64,000 bases of DNA from Rhodanobacter sp. C06 (GTDB lineage: Bacteria > Pseudomonadota > Gammaproteobacteria > Xanthomonadales > Rhodanobacteraceae): contig NZ_MUNP01000021.1 in NCBI RefSeq assembly GCF_002001105.1, forward strand, positions 20,082-84,081. The letters are read 5' to 3'. Shown piece after piece: positions 54,348-63,979 of this stretch; positions within the stretch are counted from its first letter, which is position 1, and the number at the start of each line of letters is the position of its first letter. Made by a program: the position numbers and the translations under genes. The notes beneath the pieces were generated by a model. The model was not told the DNA's origin. It searched no databases and saw nothing but the letters and a program-made list of their open reading frames with translations.

Positions 54348-55976
54348 ATGCTGCGCCTCACCGACATCAAGCTGCCGCTGGATCACCCCGCGGAAGCACT
54401 CCCCGCGGCAATCTGCGCGAAGCTCGGCATCCAGCCCGTGTCGCTGCATGGCTACACCGTATTCCGCCGTGGCTACGACGCGCGCAAGCGCGGCTCGATC
54501 GCGCTGATCTACACGCTGGACGTGGACGTGGCCGACGAGGTCGCGTTGCTGGCGCGCCATGCGGATGATCGTCATGTGCAGCCCACGCCGGACACCAGCT
54601 ACCACTGCGTGGTGCAGGCACCGGCGCGACTGGAACACCGCCCCCTCGTGATCGGCTTCGGCCCCTGCGGCCTGTTCGCAGCGCTGATCCTGGCGCAATC
54701 GGGCTTTCGCCCGATCGTGCTGGAGCGCGGCAAGGCGGTGCGCGAGCGCACGAAAGACACCTGGGACCTGTGGCGCAAGCGCCAGCTGCACCCGGATTCC
54801 AACGTGCAGTTCGGCGAGGGCGGCGCGGGCACGTTTTCCGACGGCAAGCTGCACAGCCAGATCCGCGATCCGCGGCACCACGGCCGCAAGGTGCTCACCG
54901 AGTTCGTCAAGGCCGGCGCGCCGGAGGAGATCCTCTACGTCAGCAAGCCGCACATCGGCACGTTCCGGCTGGTGACGATGGTGGAGAACATGCGCGGCAC
55001 CATCGAGGCGCTGGGCGGCGAGATCCGCTTCGACCAGCGCGTGGACGACCTGCTGATCGAGATCGACGCGCAAGGCGAGCGCCACGTGCGCGGCGTGCGG
55101 CTGGCCAGCGGCGCGGAGCTGCGCAGCGACCACGTGGTGCTGGCGCTGGGCCACAGTGCGCGCGACAGCTTCGAGATGCTGCATGCGCGCGGCGTGTACG
55201 TGGAGGCCAAGCCGTTCTCGATCGGCTTCCGCATCGAGCACCCGCAGTCGCTGATCGACCACGCGCGCTTCGGCCCGCAGGCCGGCCACCCCATCCTCGG
55301 CGCGGCCGACTATCAACTGGTGCACCACGGTCGCGATGGCCGCTCGGTGTACAGCTTCTGCATGTGCCCCGGCGGCACCGTGGTGGCCGCCACCAGCGAG
55401 CCGGGACGCGTGGTGACGAACGGCATGAGCCAGTACTCGCGCAACGAACGCAACGCGAACGCGGCGATCGTGTGCGACATCGCGCCGGCCGACTACGCGC
55501 CGTACGGCGAGGGTCCGCTGGCTGGCATCGCGCTGCAGCGACACTGGGAATCGAACGCCTACGCCCTCGGCGGCGGCGACTACAGCGCACCCGGCCAGCG
55601 CGTGGGCGACTTCCTCGCGGGCAAGCCTTCGCGCGCGTTTGGCGAGGTGCAGCCCTCGTACCAGCCGGGCGTGCATCTCACCGATCTCTCCAGCGCCTTG
55701 CCCGGCTATGCGGTGGCCGCGATCCGCGCCGCGATCCCCGCGTTCGACCGCCAAATAAAGGGCTATGCGCTGCCCGACGCGATGCTCACCGGGGTGGAGA
55801 CGCGCACTTCCTCGCCGGTGCGCATCAAGCGCCGCGACGAGGACCTGCAAAGCCTCAACACCCGCGGGCTGTATCCCGCCGGCGAAGGCGCGGGCTACGC
55901 GGGCGGCATTCTTTCCGCGGCGGTGGACGGGATACGCGTGGCGGAGGCGGTGGCGCTGTCGATCACTGGCCGATAA
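54348..55976 (+). CDS. NAD(P)/FAD-dependent oxidoreductase, COG2509 type
   Basis: A 542-residue flavoprotein. An N-terminal lead domain of about 95 residues (LTDIKLPLDHPAEALPAAIC, YTVFRRGYDARKRGSIALIY) precedes the FAD-binding VIGFGPCGLFAALILAQSGF and the family blocks NVQFGEGGAGTFSDGKLHSQ, YVSKPHIGTFRLVTMVENMR, KPFSIGFRIEHPQSLID and LYPAGEGAGYAGGILSAAVD. This group is widespread in bacteria as an uncharacterised dehydrogenase. Start at ATG 54348, which matches the lead domain. The RGRDPR-like basic lead region suggests a nucleotide- or RNA-contacting surface, but this is speculative. Confidence 0.8.
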   Translation: MLRLTDIKLPLDHPAEALPAAICAKLGIQPVSLHGYTVFRRGYDARKRGSIALIYTLDVDVADEVALLARHADDRHVQPTPDTSYHCVVQAPARLEHRPLVIGFGPCGLFAALILAQSGFRPIVLERGKAVRERTKDTWDLWRKRQLHPDSNVQFGEGGAGTFSDGKLHSQIRDPRHHGRKVLTEFVKAGAPEEILYVSKPHIGTFRLVTMVENMRGTIEALGGEIRFDQRVDDLLIEIDAQGERHVRGVRLASGAELRSDHVVLALGHSARDSFEMLHARGVYVEAKPFSIGFRIEHPQSLIDHARFGPQAGHPILGAADYQLVHHGRDGRSVYSFCMCPGGTVVAATSEPGRVVTNGMSQYSRNERNANAAIVCDIAPADYAPYGEGPLAGIALQRHWESNAYALGGGDYSAPGQRVGDFLAGKPSRAFGEVQPSYQPGVHLTDLSSALPGYAVAAIRAAIPAFDRQIKGYALPDAMLTGVETRTSSPVRIKRRDEDLQSLNTRGLYPAGEGAGYAGGILSAAVDGIRVAEAVALSITGR

Positions 55977-55981
55977 CGTGC

Positions 55982-56037
55982 GTAGAAGCGGCTTCAGCCG
56001 CGATTGGTAGAGGAATCGCGGCTGAAGCCGCTCCTAC
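55982..56037. repeat. GTAG-type palindromic repeat with 24-bp arms (one mismatch)
   Basis: Arms 55982-56005 (GTAGAAGCGGCTTCAGCCGC...) and 56014-56037 around an 8-nt loop fill the gap between two convergent genes. Likely also works as a bidirectional terminator-like structure. Confidence 0.85.
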
Positions 56038-56046
56038 GCTCCGCCC

Positions 56047-56751
56047 CTACCGCCACGCCACGCGGCCGACCACTCGCCCAAGCGCTGCGTCCATCTTCTT
56101 GCACAGCTTGGGCGTGCCGTTGACCAGCACCGGCTCGGCGGCGGGCTTGAGCATCGGCACATCCATCAGCGAGTCGCTGTAGGCCTGCTGCCACGCGGTC
56201 ACGCCGTGCGCGGCCAGCGCCTTGAGCTTGTTCGCGCCAATGTTGTGGAAGCCGGTGCGCATGCCCAGGCCGGTGGCACGCAGCCGCGAGGCGAGCAGTT
56301 CCACGTCGCCCAGGCCCAGCTGTTCGAGGATCCCGCCCACCAGCGCCTGCTCGCAGCCGGTCACCACGATCACGCGGTCGCCCGCCTGCTGATGCCGGCG
56401 CAACTGGCGCAGCGCGTCGCGGTTGAACAGGCGCGAGTGCTGCACCATCTCGGCGGCGTAGGACCTCGCCAGCGCCTGGTAACGCGCCTCGCCCGTACCG
56501 AACAGCGCGGCGTGCACCAGGGTGCGCGCCACGCGCCGGCGCGAGAACGGCAGCTGCAACAGCAGCCACGGCAGACAGGGCAGCACCAGCAGCCGGCGCA
56601 GCCACGAGCGCTCGTAGCGGCTGCGTACGAAGAAGTAGAAGGCATCGCCGTGCAGCAGCACGCCGTCGAAATCGAACAGCACTACGCGCGGCGCCAGCGC
56701 ATCGTCGCTCGCCGCCACCGGCGGCACCATGTCCCCTGTATCCATCTGCAT
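56047..56751 (-). CDS. HAD-family phosphatase, PgpC-like (phosphatidylglycerophosphatase C type)
   Basis: A 234-residue HAD enzyme with the nucleophile motif VVLFDFDGVLL (Asp27, Asp29), motif II VIVVTGCEQAL and the late YSDSLMDVPML with the metal Asp. After motif I, a hydrophobic segment (LRRLLVLPCLPWLLLQLPFS) and RTLVHAALFGTGEARYQALA parallel the membrane-associated cap of E. coli PgpC, which dephosphorylates phosphatidylglycerol phosphate. Other HAD-IB phosphatases remain possible. Its ATG overlaps the trpC stop (TAATG), so it is translated with the tryptophan operon. Confidence 0.72.
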   Translation of the reverse strand: MQMDTGDMVPPVAASDDALAPRVVLFDFDGVLLHGDAFYFFVRSRYERSWLRRLLVLPCLPWLLLQLPFSRRRVARTLVHAALFGTGEARYQALARSYAAEMVQHSRLFNRDALRQLRRHQQAGDRVIVVTGCEQALVGGILEQLGLGDVELLASRLRATGLGMRTGFHNIGANKLKALAAHGVTAWQQAYSDSLMDVPMLKPAAEPVLVNGTPKLCKKMDAALGRVVGRVAWR

Positions 56752-57545
56752 TATTTCGTGCCGAACAACCGCTTCAGTTCGCTGCCCGGATCGTCGGCAC
56801 GCATGAACGCCTCGCCGACCAGGAACGCGTTGATGCCGCCCTCGCGCAGGCGCGCCACGTCCCCGGGCGTGCGGATGCCGGATTCGGCGACCAGGATGCG
56901 GTCGTATTCCATCAGTTCCTGCAGCCGCAACGAGGTTTCCAGCGAGGTCTCGAAATTGCGCAGGTTGCGGTTGTTGACGCCGATCAGCGGCACCGGCAAC
57001 GCCAGCGCACGTTCCAGCTCCTCCTCGTCGTGCACTTCGCACAACACGTCGAGGTCGAGCTCGGCCGCCTGCAGCGAGAGCTGCAGCAGCACCTCGTCGT
57101 CCAGCGCGGAGACGATCAGCAGCACGCAGTCGGCGCCGATCGCGCGCGCCTCGTGCACCTGGTACGGGTCGATGATGAAGTCCTTGCGCAGCACCGGCAG
57201 CGTGCACGCGTCGCGCGCCTGCTGCAGGAAGGCCTCGCTGCCCTGGAAGAAGTCGCTGTCGGTGAGCACCGAAAGGCAGGCCGCGCCGCCCTTGGCGTAG
57301 CTCTTCGCGATCGCCGCCGGATCGAAGTCGGCGCGGATCACGCCCTTGCTGGGGCTGGCCTTCTTCACCTCGGCGATCACCGCGGGCTGGCCGGCGCTGA
57401 TCTTCGCCTCGATCGCCGCGGCGAAGCCGCGCGTCTCGGGCAGGTCGGTGATGCGCGCGGCCAGCTCGGCCAACGGCAGCCGTGACTGGCGTTCGGCCAC
57501 TTCTTCCGCCTTGCGGGCGAGGATGCGGTTGAGGATGTCGGTCAT
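56751..57545 (-). CDS. trpC: Indole-3-glycerol-phosphate synthase
   Basis: A 264-residue TIM-barrel enzyme of tryptophan synthesis. Motifs: [19 protein letters not shown], the catalytic [58 protein letters not shown]-type block [34 protein letters not shown] and [12 protein letters not shown]. Not fused to TrpF, unlike in enterics. Third gene of trpGDC, 66 bp after trpD. Confidence 0.97.
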   Translation of the reverse strand: MTDILNRILARKAEEVAERQSRLPLAELAARITDLPETRGFAAAIEAKISAGQPAVIAEVKKASPSKGVIRADFDPAAIAKSYAKGGAACLSVLTDSDFFQGSEAFLQQARDACTLPVLRKDFIIDPYQVHEARAIGADCVLLIVSALDDEVLLQLSLQAAELDLDVLCEVHDEEELERALALPVPLIGVNNRNLRNFETSLETSLRLQELMEYDRILVAESGIRTPGDVARLREGGINAFLVGEAFMRADDPGSELKRLFGTK

Positions 57546-57611
57546 GGCATGGGGTGGATGCTGGGGGCGGGGGCATCGTGGCGACGACCATGTCGTCGCG
57601 CCGTCAAGCTA

Positions 57612-58667
57612 TCACAGCCTGCCGGCCAGCCGTCTCGTCGCCGCCACGAAGGCCTGCATTTTCGCACGGGCCGCGCCGCTGGCAATCGTGGCACGCGCCA
57701 GCGCGATGCCGGCACCGATGGAATCGGCCACGTTCGCCGCGTACAGCGCCGCACCCGCGTTGAGGCAGACGATGTCGTGCGGCACGCCGCGCTCGCCGTC
57801 CAGCGCCCGTTCCAGCATCGCCTTCGACTCGGCCACGTCGGCCACGCGCAAGTTGCGGCTGGAGGCCATCGCGAGACCGAAATCCTCCGGCTCGACCTCG
57901 TACTCGCGCACCACGCCGTCGCGCAATTCGCCGACCAGGGTAGCCGCGCCCAGCGAGATCTCGTCCATGCCGTCGCGGCCCCACACCACCAGCGCGCGGC
58001 GCGCGCCCAGCTGCTGCAGCACACGCACCTGGATGCCGACCAGGTCGGGGTGGAACACGCCCATCAGGATGTTGGGCGCGCCAGCCGGGTTGGTCAGCGG
58101 TCCCAGGATGTTGAACAGGGTGCGCACGCCCATTTCCTTGCGCACCGGCGCAACCACCTTCATGGCCGGATGGTGGTTCGGCGCGAACATGAAACCGATG
58201 CCGGTTTCCGCGAGGCACTCGGCCACCTGCGCGGGCGCAAGGTCGATGCGCGCGCCCAGCGCCTCCAGCACGTCGGCGCTGCCGGATTTCGACGACACGC
58301 TGCGCCCGCCGTGCTTGGCGATGCGCGCGCCCGCCGCCGCCGCCACGAACATCGAGGCGGTGGAGATGTTGAAGCTGGAGGCGCCGTCGCCGCCGGTGCC
58401 CACGATATCGAGCAGGTGGTCCACGTCGCCCACCACCGGGACTTGGTGCGCCAGCTCGCGCATCACCCGCGCCGCGCCGGTGATCTCGCCCACGGTCTCC
58501 TTCTTCACGCGCAAGCCGGTGATGATCGCCGCGGTCATCAACGGGCTCACCTCACCCGCCATGATCTGGCGCATCAGCGCGATCATCTCGTCGTGGAAGA
58601 TCTCGCGGTGCTCGATCGTGCGCTGCAGTGCCTCCTGCGGGGTGATGCTGATTTCGCGTGCGCTCAT
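57612..58667 (-). CDS. trpD: Anthranilate phosphoribosyltransferase
   Basis: A 351-residue enzyme attaching phosphoribosyl to anthranilate. Motifs: [18 protein letters not shown] (PRPP-binding glycine loop), [40 protein letters not shown] and [18 protein letters not shown]. Stand-alone, not fused to TrpG. Its ATG overlaps the trpG stop (ATGA), ensuring coupled synthesis. Confidence 0.97.
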   Translation of the reverse strand: MSAREISITPQEALQRTIEHREIFHDEMIALMRQIMAGEVSPLMTAAIITGLRVKKETVGEITGAARVMRELAHQVPVVGDVDHLLDIVGTGGDGASSFNISTASMFVAAAAGARIAKHGGRSVSSKSGSADVLEALGARIDLAPAQVAECLAETGIGFMFAPNHHPAMKVVAPVRKEMGVRTLFNILGPLTNPAGAPNILMGVFHPDLVGIQVRVLQQLGARRALVVWGRDGMDEISLGAATLVGELRDGVVREYEVEPEDFGLAMASSRNLRVADVAESKAMLERALDGERGVPHDIVCLNAGAALYAANVADSIGAGIALARATIASGAARAKMQAFVAATRRLAGRL

Positions 58668-59263
58668 GCCGCCAGCTTCCGCCGCGGCAGGCCCAGGAAG
58701 TTCGCCAGCATGTCGTGACCGTGCTGGGTGAGGATGGATTCGGGATGGAACTGCACGCCCTCCACCGGCAGCGTCTTGTGGCGCAGTCCCATGATCTCGT
58801 CGATGCTGCCGTCCGCGTTCTCCGTCCACGCGGTCACTTCCAGGCAATCGGGCAGCGAGCCCTGCTCCACCACCAGCGAGTGGTAGCGCGTGGCCTCGAA
58901 CGGATCGGGCAGGCCGGCGAACACGCCCTGGCCGCGATGGCGCACCGGCGAGGTCTTGCCGTGCATGATCCGCTTGGCGCGGATCACCTTGCCGCCGAAC
59001 GCCTGGCCGATCGCCTGGTGGCCCAGGCACACGCCGAACACCGGGATTTCGCCCGACAACTCGCGCAACACGTCCAGCGACACGCCCGCGTCGTCCGGCG
59101 TGCCCGGCCCCGGCGAAATCATGATGCGCGCGGGCTTCAGCGCGCGGATGCCCGCCACGTCCAGCGCATCGTTGCGCACCACCTTCACCTCCTGCCCCAG
59201 CTCGCCCAGGTACTGCACGAGGTTGAAGGTGAAGCTGTCGTAGTTGTCGATCATCAGCAGCAT
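58664..59263 (-). CDS. trpG: Anthranilate synthase glutaminase subunit (TrpG/PabA)
   Basis: A 199-residue class I glutamine amidotransferase supplying ammonia to TrpE. Motifs: [32 protein letters not shown], the catalytic Cys in [18 protein letters not shown] and the His-Glu pair in [16 protein letters not shown]. It may also serve PabB, as shared subunits are common when only one copy exists. trpE is not in this window. First gene of trpGDC. Confidence 0.95.
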   Translation of the reverse strand: MLLMIDNYDSFTFNLVQYLGELGQEVKVVRNDALDVAGIRALKPARIMISPGPGTPDDAGVSLDVLRELSGEIPVFGVCLGHQAIGQAFGGKVIRAKRIMHGKTSPVRHRGQGVFAGLPDPFEATRYHSLVVEQGSLPDCLEVTAWTENADGSIDEIMGLRHKTLPVEGVQFHPESILTQHGHDMLANFLGLPRRKLAA

Positions 59264-59309
59264 GGCGGGCCTGCGGGCAAGACGGCGCAACGGGCGCCGC
59301 GGGCCTTGC

Positions 59310-59315
59310 AGTATA
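59310..59315 (-). promoter_or_regulatory. Candidate -10 (TATACT) of trpGDC
   Basis: TATACT on the minus strand about 46 nt before the trpG ATG. The -35 is weak (ACAGGC region). No leader peptide with tandem Trp codons is seen, so classical attenuation is not supported. Confidence 0.4.
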
Positions 59316-59358
59316 GCCGGCCATTTGCTCGTGCCTGTCGCAGGCCCGGCCTGACGCG

Positions 59359-60633
59359 CTACGGCCTGTCGACCGCCTCCGGCGCGCGCGGCGCGTCGGT
59401 TGCCGCGTCGCGCCGCGATTGCCGCGCCACCACGCTGGTCACCGTAAGGTCGGCGGTGACGTTGCCCAGCGTGGCGAATACGTCGGGCAGCGTGTCCACC
59501 GCCAGCATCAGGCCCAGCGGCGCCAGTGGCACGCCCATCGCCTGCGCCACCGGCAGGTTGGTCGCCATGAAGGTGACCTGGCCGGGCAGGCCGACCGAGC
59601 CCAGGCTGATCACCACCGCCAGCGCCGCACCCGCCGCGAGCTGCGCCGGCCCCAGGTGGATGCCGCTGGCCCAGGCGATGAAGCAGGCCGAGGCGATGTA
59701 CTGCACCGGACTGGTGAGCCGGCACAGCGACACCGCCATCGGCAGCGCCAGCGCGGTGACCTGGGTCGGATAGCCGAGCCGCCGCTCCGCGCTCTCCAGC
59801 ATCGCCGGCAGCGAGGCCAGCGAGGACTGCGTGCTGGCCGCCACCGCCTGCGCCGGCGCCAGCGCGACGACGAAGCGGCGCAGCCGCTCTCCGCCCCACA
59901 GCACCGCCACCGGCAGCATCAACGCGGTCACCGCCAGGTAGAGCAGGATCTCGGTCAGCACGTACACGCCCAGCGCGCGCACCATGCCCAGGCCGGCACG
60001 GGCGCAGACGGCAAGGATCAGCGCGAACACGCCCAGCGGCGCCAGCCACAGAACCCAGCGCACGATCGCGATCATCGCGTCGGCGATGGCCTGGAAGAAC
60101 TCCACCAGCAGCGCGCGCCGCGACGGCTGCAACTGCGTCAGCGCGAAGCCGAGGCACAGCGCGAACACCACCAGCGGCAGCATCGCGCTCTGCGCGGCCG
60201 CCATCAGCGCGTTGCTGGGCACTATGCCCTCGAACCAGCTTGCCCAGCCCGGCGCGGCGGTGATCGGCACGTGCGCACCGGCCCCGTTCAGCGCGGCGCC
60301 CAATGCCGGGTCATGCGGGAACAGCGCCAGCAACGGCGGCGCGAGCAGCGCGGCGACCGCCGCACCCAGCGCGAGCACCGCGATGATCGCGACCAGGGTG
60401 CGCCGTGCGATGCGCCCGGAAGCCGCCGCGTCGCTGGCGGTGTTCACGCCCACCACCACCAGCGCCAGCACCAGCGGCACCACCGTCATCTGCAAGGCGT
60501 TCAGCCACAGGTGGCCGATCGGCTGGGCGACGTCCGCCGCACGCGCAGCCCAGTCCGGGGTCCAGGTGGCCAACGCCAGGCCGGCCAGCGCGCCGGCGGC
60601 GAGGCCCAGCAACACGCGGGTGGTCGCGCTCAT
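59359..60633 (-). CDS. Dicarboxylate/amino-acid:cation symporter (DAACS family)
   Basis: A 424-residue membrane protein with the glutamate-transporter fold: [19 protein letters not shown] early, the serine-rich hairpin [17 protein letters not shown] (HP1), then [20 protein letters not shown] (HP2 region) and [20 protein letters not shown]. The canonical NMDGT motif is not visible, so substrate or ion coupling may differ from GltP. Likely imports acidic amino acids or related compounds. Overlaps the L,D-transpeptidase gene by 4 bp, which ties it to the cell-wall cluster. Confidence 0.82.
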   Translation of the reverse strand: MSATTRVLLGLAAGALAGLALATWTPDWAARAADVAQPIGHLWLNALQMTVVPLVLALVVVGVNTASDAAASGRIARRTLVAIIAVLALGAAVAALLAPPLLALFPHDPALGAALNGAGAHVPITAAPGWASWFEGIVPSNALMAAAQSAMLPLVVFALCLGFALTQLQPSRRALLVEFFQAIADAMIAIVRWVLWLAPLGVFALILAVCARAGLGMVRALGVYVLTEILLYLAVTALMLPVAVLWGGERLRRFVVALAPAQAVAASTQSSLASLPAMLESAERRLGYPTQVTALALPMAVSLCRLTSPVQYIASACFIAWASGIHLGPAQLAAGAALAVVISLGSVGLPGQVTFMATNLPVAQAMGVPLAPLGLMLAVDTLPDVFATLGNVTADLTVTSVVARQSRRDAATDAPRAPEAVDRP

Positions 60634-61400
60634 CGGCCGGCCTTCACGTCAGGCAGTCGCCAGGCATGGTGCAGGCGCGCGTACTCGTCCTGCGGCAGCA
60701 ACACGAACACCGGGTGTTCCTCCGGTTTCAGCCATGCCAGCAGGTGCTGCATGCTGTCCGGCGTCATCGCGGTGCAGCCGGTGGTGCCCGTGGTCGGTGA
60801 CGACCACAGGTGCGCGAAGATGCAACTGCCGCCGTTCGGCGCTCCGTCCGGGTTGTGCTCGATCACGAAGCCGATCCGGTAGGCCTGGTCGCCATGGAAA
60901 TGCAGATCGCGCCGCATCGGCTCGCTGGCCCCTTTCAGCGCTGCCGTGCCCACCTTGGCCGTGTCGGCGATGCGGTTGTAGAGCGGCGTGCCGCTGACGT
61001 CCATGCACCAGTCGGTGGCGGTGAGCGCGAGATACGGCAGTGCCGTGTCCGCGTGGGCGGCGTAGCCGAACGCGGTGCCGATGCGGAACACGCCGGCCGG
61101 GCTGCGGCCGTCGCCCTCGCGCTTCTGCGGGCCGTCGTGCTGCGCCGGACTGAGGCCGATGCCCCAGGCCGCGCCGCTCTTCCCGATCACCACCGGCCGC
61201 ACCGCGCCCACTTCACGCCACGCGCCGCCGTGATCGCGCTGGTAAGTGCGCAACGTGCCTTCGATCGTGTTCCAGTCGGGCACGGTGACCAGGATCATCT
61301 GGTTGGCATTGGACCAGGCGGCGGACGGTGCCTTGGCGGCAATGACGTTGCCTGCGAAGGCAAGGCCGGCGATCAACAGGGTGACGAGGCGGTTGCGCAT
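60630..61400 (-). CDS. L,D-transpeptidase (YkuD)-fold protein, exported
   Basis: A 256-residue protein with a signal peptide (about 1-22, NRLVTLLIAGLAFAGNVIAA). The body matches the YkuD catalytic fold: VVIGKSGAAWGIGLSPAQHD, GRSPAGVFRIGTAFGY, the His-containing HFHGDQAYRIGFVIEHN and the nucleophile region GTTGCTAM with the catalytic-type Cys. The spacing and the TTGC(T)A motif put it in the divergent L,D-transpeptidase/carboxypeptidase group that trims or cross-links peptidoglycan stems. It lies between the epimerase/RpiR pair and the symporter. Start at ATG 61400. Confidence 0.78.
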   Translation of the reverse strand: MRNRLVTLLIAGLAFAGNVIAAKAPSAAWSNANQMILVTVPDWNTIEGTLRTYQRDHGGAWREVGAVRPVVIGKSGAAWGIGLSPAQHDGPQKREGDGRSPAGVFRIGTAFGYAAHADTALPYLALTATDWCMDVSGTPLYNRIADTAKVGTAALKGASEPMRRDLHFHGDQAYRIGFVIEHNPDGAPNGGSCIFAHLWSSPTTGTTGCTAMTPDSMQHLLAWLKPEEHPVFVLLPQDEYARLHHAWRLPDVKAGR

Positions 61401-61428
61401 GACCACGAAAACCTCCAACGAAGGATTT

Positions 61429-61557
61429 CCTCTCCCTTGGGAAAGGGTTCGGACGGAAATGGGCGTTCCGGCGGATGCCGGACCCTCTCCCCACCCCCTC
61501 TCCCGAAGGGAGAGGAGTCCAAGGGTATCGCTCTCCCGGAGGGAGAGGGATTCAAGG
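61429..61557. repeat. Cluster of CCCTCTCCC-type palindromic repeats
   Basis: Three units: 61429-61448 (CCTCTCCCTTGGGAAAGGGT core), 61483-61515 (CCCTCTCCCC...GGGAGAGG) and 61529-61550 (CGCTCTCCCGGAGGGAGAGG). They separate the RpiR gene from the L,D-transpeptidase gene. No gene in 61401-61588. Confidence 0.8.
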
Positions 61558-61588
61558 ATACGGCGTGGATGGACGTCCGGACGGCCAT

Positions 61589-62446
61589 TCATGGCTCCAG
61601 CATCTGCTGAATGCGATCCAGGTTGGCGACCAGTTGTGCATGGCGCGCATCGTCGCCTTCGCACAGGCGCACGAAGACGACGTCCAGCAGGTGCTGCAAT
61701 GCAGACTGGTAGAGCAGCGACTGGATGTACGGACGCTCGTCGTGCGCCGACACCAGCAGCGCCGCATCCGCCAGCGTGCGCAGCGGGTTGGCGGTGTGCC
61801 GGGTCACGCTGATCACCTGGCCGCGCCGCTCGCGGAAATAGCGGCTGATCTTGCCCAGCGCCGGATGGTTGCCGTGTTCGGAGAACACCACCAGCACGTC
61901 GCCGTGGCCGGCGGCGGAGACGTTGGCGGTCATCCGCGCGGTGTCGAAGTTGTGCACGGTGAGGATGCCCAGCAGCGACAGCTTCAGCGCGAAGCTGCGC
62001 GCAGGGATGTCGTCCTCGCCGAGGCCGATGATGAACACCTTGCCGCTGCGCCCGGCCGTGCCGATCGCAGCGGCCACCGCCGCCAGCGCCTGCGGCGGAT
62101 TGATCAGCCGGGTCGCCTCCTCCGCCTCGGACTTGCGTCGCCACAGATCGGCGGCCAGCGACTCGTCAGCTCCGCCGCCGACCTGCGCCGCGGCCTCTTC
62201 GTCGTCGCCGTTGTCGGCGCGGGCGATCGCCTCGCCCACCGAGTACTTGAGGTCCGGGTAACCCTTGAAACCCAGCTTCTGGGTGAACTTGACCACGCTG
62301 GACTGGCTGATGCCCAGCGCGTTGGCGAGCTGTTGCGAGGAGTAGTCGCGCAGCAGCTGCGCGTTGTCCAGCACGAAGTCGGCGATGCGGCGTTCCACCG
62401 CCGACATGCGGTCGCGCTCGGAGCGGATTTTTACCAGCGGCGACAT
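61589..62446 (-). CDS. RpiR/MurR-family transcriptional regulator
   Basis: A 285-residue protein: an N-terminal RpiR helix-turn-helix (MSAVERRIADFVLDN, SSQQLANALGISQSSVVKFT, QKLGFKGYPDLK) and a C-terminal SIS sugar-phosphate-binding domain (GKVFIIGLGEDDIPARSFAL, DVLVVFSEHGNHPALGK). MurR-type members sense MurNAc-6-phosphate, a peptidoglycan breakdown product, which would fit the neighbouring genes (inference). Start at ATG 62446, one base after the epimerase stop. An upstream ATG at 62506 lies within the epimerase gene. Confidence 0.85.
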   Translation of the reverse strand: MSPLVKIRSERDRMSAVERRIADFVLDNAQLLRDYSSQQLANALGISQSSVVKFTQKLGFKGYPDLKYSVGEAIARADNGDDEEAAAQVGGGADESLAADLWRRKSEAEEATRLINPPQALAAVAAAIGTAGRSGKVFIIGLGEDDIPARSFALKLSLLGILTVHNFDTARMTANVSAAGHGDVLVVFSEHGNHPALGKISRYFRERRGQVISVTRHTANPLRTLADAALLVSAHDERPYIQSLLYQSALQHLLDVVFVRLCEGDDARHAQLVANLDRIQQMLEP

Positions 62447-62447
62447 G

Positions 62448-63548
62448 TCAGCCCGCGACGCCGGTTTCCAGCCCGCGGATCTCGCGGATGCCCAGGCCCG
62501 GCGCATCCGTCACCGAGATCTCGGACTCGTTGAAGATCACCCCGCCATCCACCGGATTGAACTGGCACAGCGAGGGACCGTCCAGGTCCACCTTCGTGAT
62601 CGCGTTGGCCTTGGCCACCGCCACGTGCACCGCGGCCGCCACGCTGATCGAGGTTTCCAGCATGCAGCCGATCATGCAGTCCACGCCGTGCAGCGCGGCG
62701 ATGTCGGCGATCTTGATCGCGTTGGAGATGCCGCCGGTCTTCATCAGTTTGATGTTGATGATGTCGGCGGCGCGCAGGCGGATCAGCTCGATCACCTCCA
62801 TCGGCCCGAACACGCTCTCGTCGGCCATGATCGGCGTGTGCACGCGCTCGGTGACATAACGCATGCCTTCCAGGTCGCGCGCCTTCACCGGTTGCTCGAC
62901 CAGCTCCAGCTTGATGCCGGCCTCCTCCAGCGTCTGCAGCGCGTAGACCGCCTGCTTGGCGGTCCAGCCCTGGTTCGCGTCCAGCCGCAACAGGGCACGG
63001 CCCTCGACCGCGGCGTAGATCGCCTTGACCCGCTCGATGTCGACGCCGATGTCCTTGCCCACCTTGATCTTCAGCGACTCGAAGCCGCGCTCAACCGCGG
63101 CGACGGAGTCGGCCACCATCTTGTCGATGTAGTCCACGCTGATCGTGATGTCGGTGGTGATTACCGGGTCGCCGCCACCCAGCAGCTTGTACAGCGGCGC
63201 GCCGTAGAGCTGGCCCCACAGGTCGTACAGCGCGATCTCCACCGCCGCCTTGGCGCTGGAGTTCTTCTCCATCGAGGACTGGATCAATCCGGTCAGCCGG
63301 TTGAGATCGGCCACTTCCTGGCCGAGCAGCCGCGGCGTGATGTAGTGGCGGATCGCGTCGACGATGGAGCCGTGCGTGTCGCCGGTGATCACCGCGGTGG
63401 CCGGCGCCTCGCCGTAGCCCACGTGGCCGGTGTCGGTGTGCACCATCACCACGATGTCCTCGACCTGGTTGACGGTGCGCAGCGCGGTCTTGAACGGCGT
63501 CTTCAACGGCACGCGCAACATGCCGAACTGGATGTCGGTGATTTTCAT
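62448..63548 (-). CDS. L-Ala-D/L-Glu (dipeptide) epimerase, enolase superfamily
   Basis: A 366-residue enolase-superfamily enzyme. Features: capping domain (MKITDIQFGMLRVPLKTPFK), the catalytic lysine pair in FESLKIKVGK, metal ligands in LLRLDANQGW, LELVEQPV and TPIMADESVF, the second catalytic Lys in NIKLMKTGG, and the MLETSISVAAAVHVA segment. The DEP group epimerises L-Ala-D-Glu to L-Ala-L-Glu so that murein peptides can be degraded, which fits the RpiR and L,D-transpeptidase neighbours. Other dipeptide specificities are possible. Start at ATG 63548. First gene of the cluster. Confidence 0.85.
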   Translation of the reverse strand: MKITDIQFGMLRVPLKTPFKTALRTVNQVEDIVVMVHTDTGHVGYGEAPATAVITGDTHGSIVDAIRHYITPRLLGQEVADLNRLTGLIQSSMEKNSSAKAAVEIALYDLWGQLYGAPLYKLLGGGDPVITTDITISVDYIDKMVADSVAAVERGFESLKIKVGKDIGVDIERVKAIYAAVEGRALLRLDANQGWTAKQAVYALQTLEEAGIKLELVEQPVKARDLEGMRYVTERVHTPIMADESVFGPMEVIELIRLRAADIINIKLMKTGGISNAIKIADIAALHGVDCMIGCMLETSISVAAAVHVAVAKANAITKVDLDGPSLCQFNPVDGGVIFNESEISVTDAPGLGIREIRGLETGVAG

Positions 63549-63601
63549 GGGATGGCTTTCATCCTTGTTGAATACGTAGGTGTCCGCGCGCTCCCGCGAT
63601 C

Positions 63602-63628
63602 GTAGGAGCGCACCCTGTGCGCGATGGC
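63602..63628. repeat. GTAG-type repeat unit, 27-nt exact copy of 34617-34643
   Basis: GTAGGAGCGCACCCTGTGCG then CGATGGC is identical to the unit before the ABC ATPase gene, about 29 kb away. Lies 54 bp upstream of the epimerase start. Confidence 0.85.
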
Positions 63629-63695
63629 CTTGAGCACGCACAGTGCCGGTTGATCGCGAGAACAAAGCGGTTTCGAGCGCCTATCGGCGCCCGAG

Positions 63696-63727
63696 TTACT
63701 TTCTCTCGCATGCCCGAGAGAAAGTAA
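63696..63727. repeat. 13-bp perfect inverted repeat in a non-coding terminal region
   Basis: TTACTTTCTCTCG (63696-63708) and CGAGAGAAAGTAA (63715-63727) around CATGCC. It continues into [21 protein letters not shown] recall similar AGTTACTTTCTCTCGC blocks recurring in xanthomonad intergenic DNA, where they give spurious short ORFs. The interval 63549-64000 has no gene I would defend. Confidence 0.7.
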
Positions 63728-63941
63728 CCAAAGAGAGGGGCACCCCGATGGCGCGCCCTCCGGGCATCCTGCCCTGCGGGTGCGCGGGCGGGCTCCGGGT
63801 TTTTTCGACGGCACGTCCATGTACCGGCGAAAAACTGACCGGCTTCCTGCCGGCCATCCTGCGGACTTTCCTCCACCCGCCCGCCGCGCCATAGGGGCCC
63901 CGGGTAAAGCAGTGCGCTCCCGGCGCGCAGAAGCAAGAGCA

Positions 63942-63979
63942 CCCCACCCCAACCCTCCCCTGCACGCGGGGGAGGGAGA
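63942..63979. repeat. CCCTCCCC-type palindromic repeat near window end
   Basis: CCCCACCCCAACCCTCCCCT followed by GCACGCGGGGGAGGGAGA, a further member of the family seen in ppc and at 54231 and 61429. Confidence 0.7.

Noticed and set aside
59264..59358. trp attenuator or leader peptide
   Set aside because: No short ORF with tandem Trp codons and no terminator/antiterminator pair were found.
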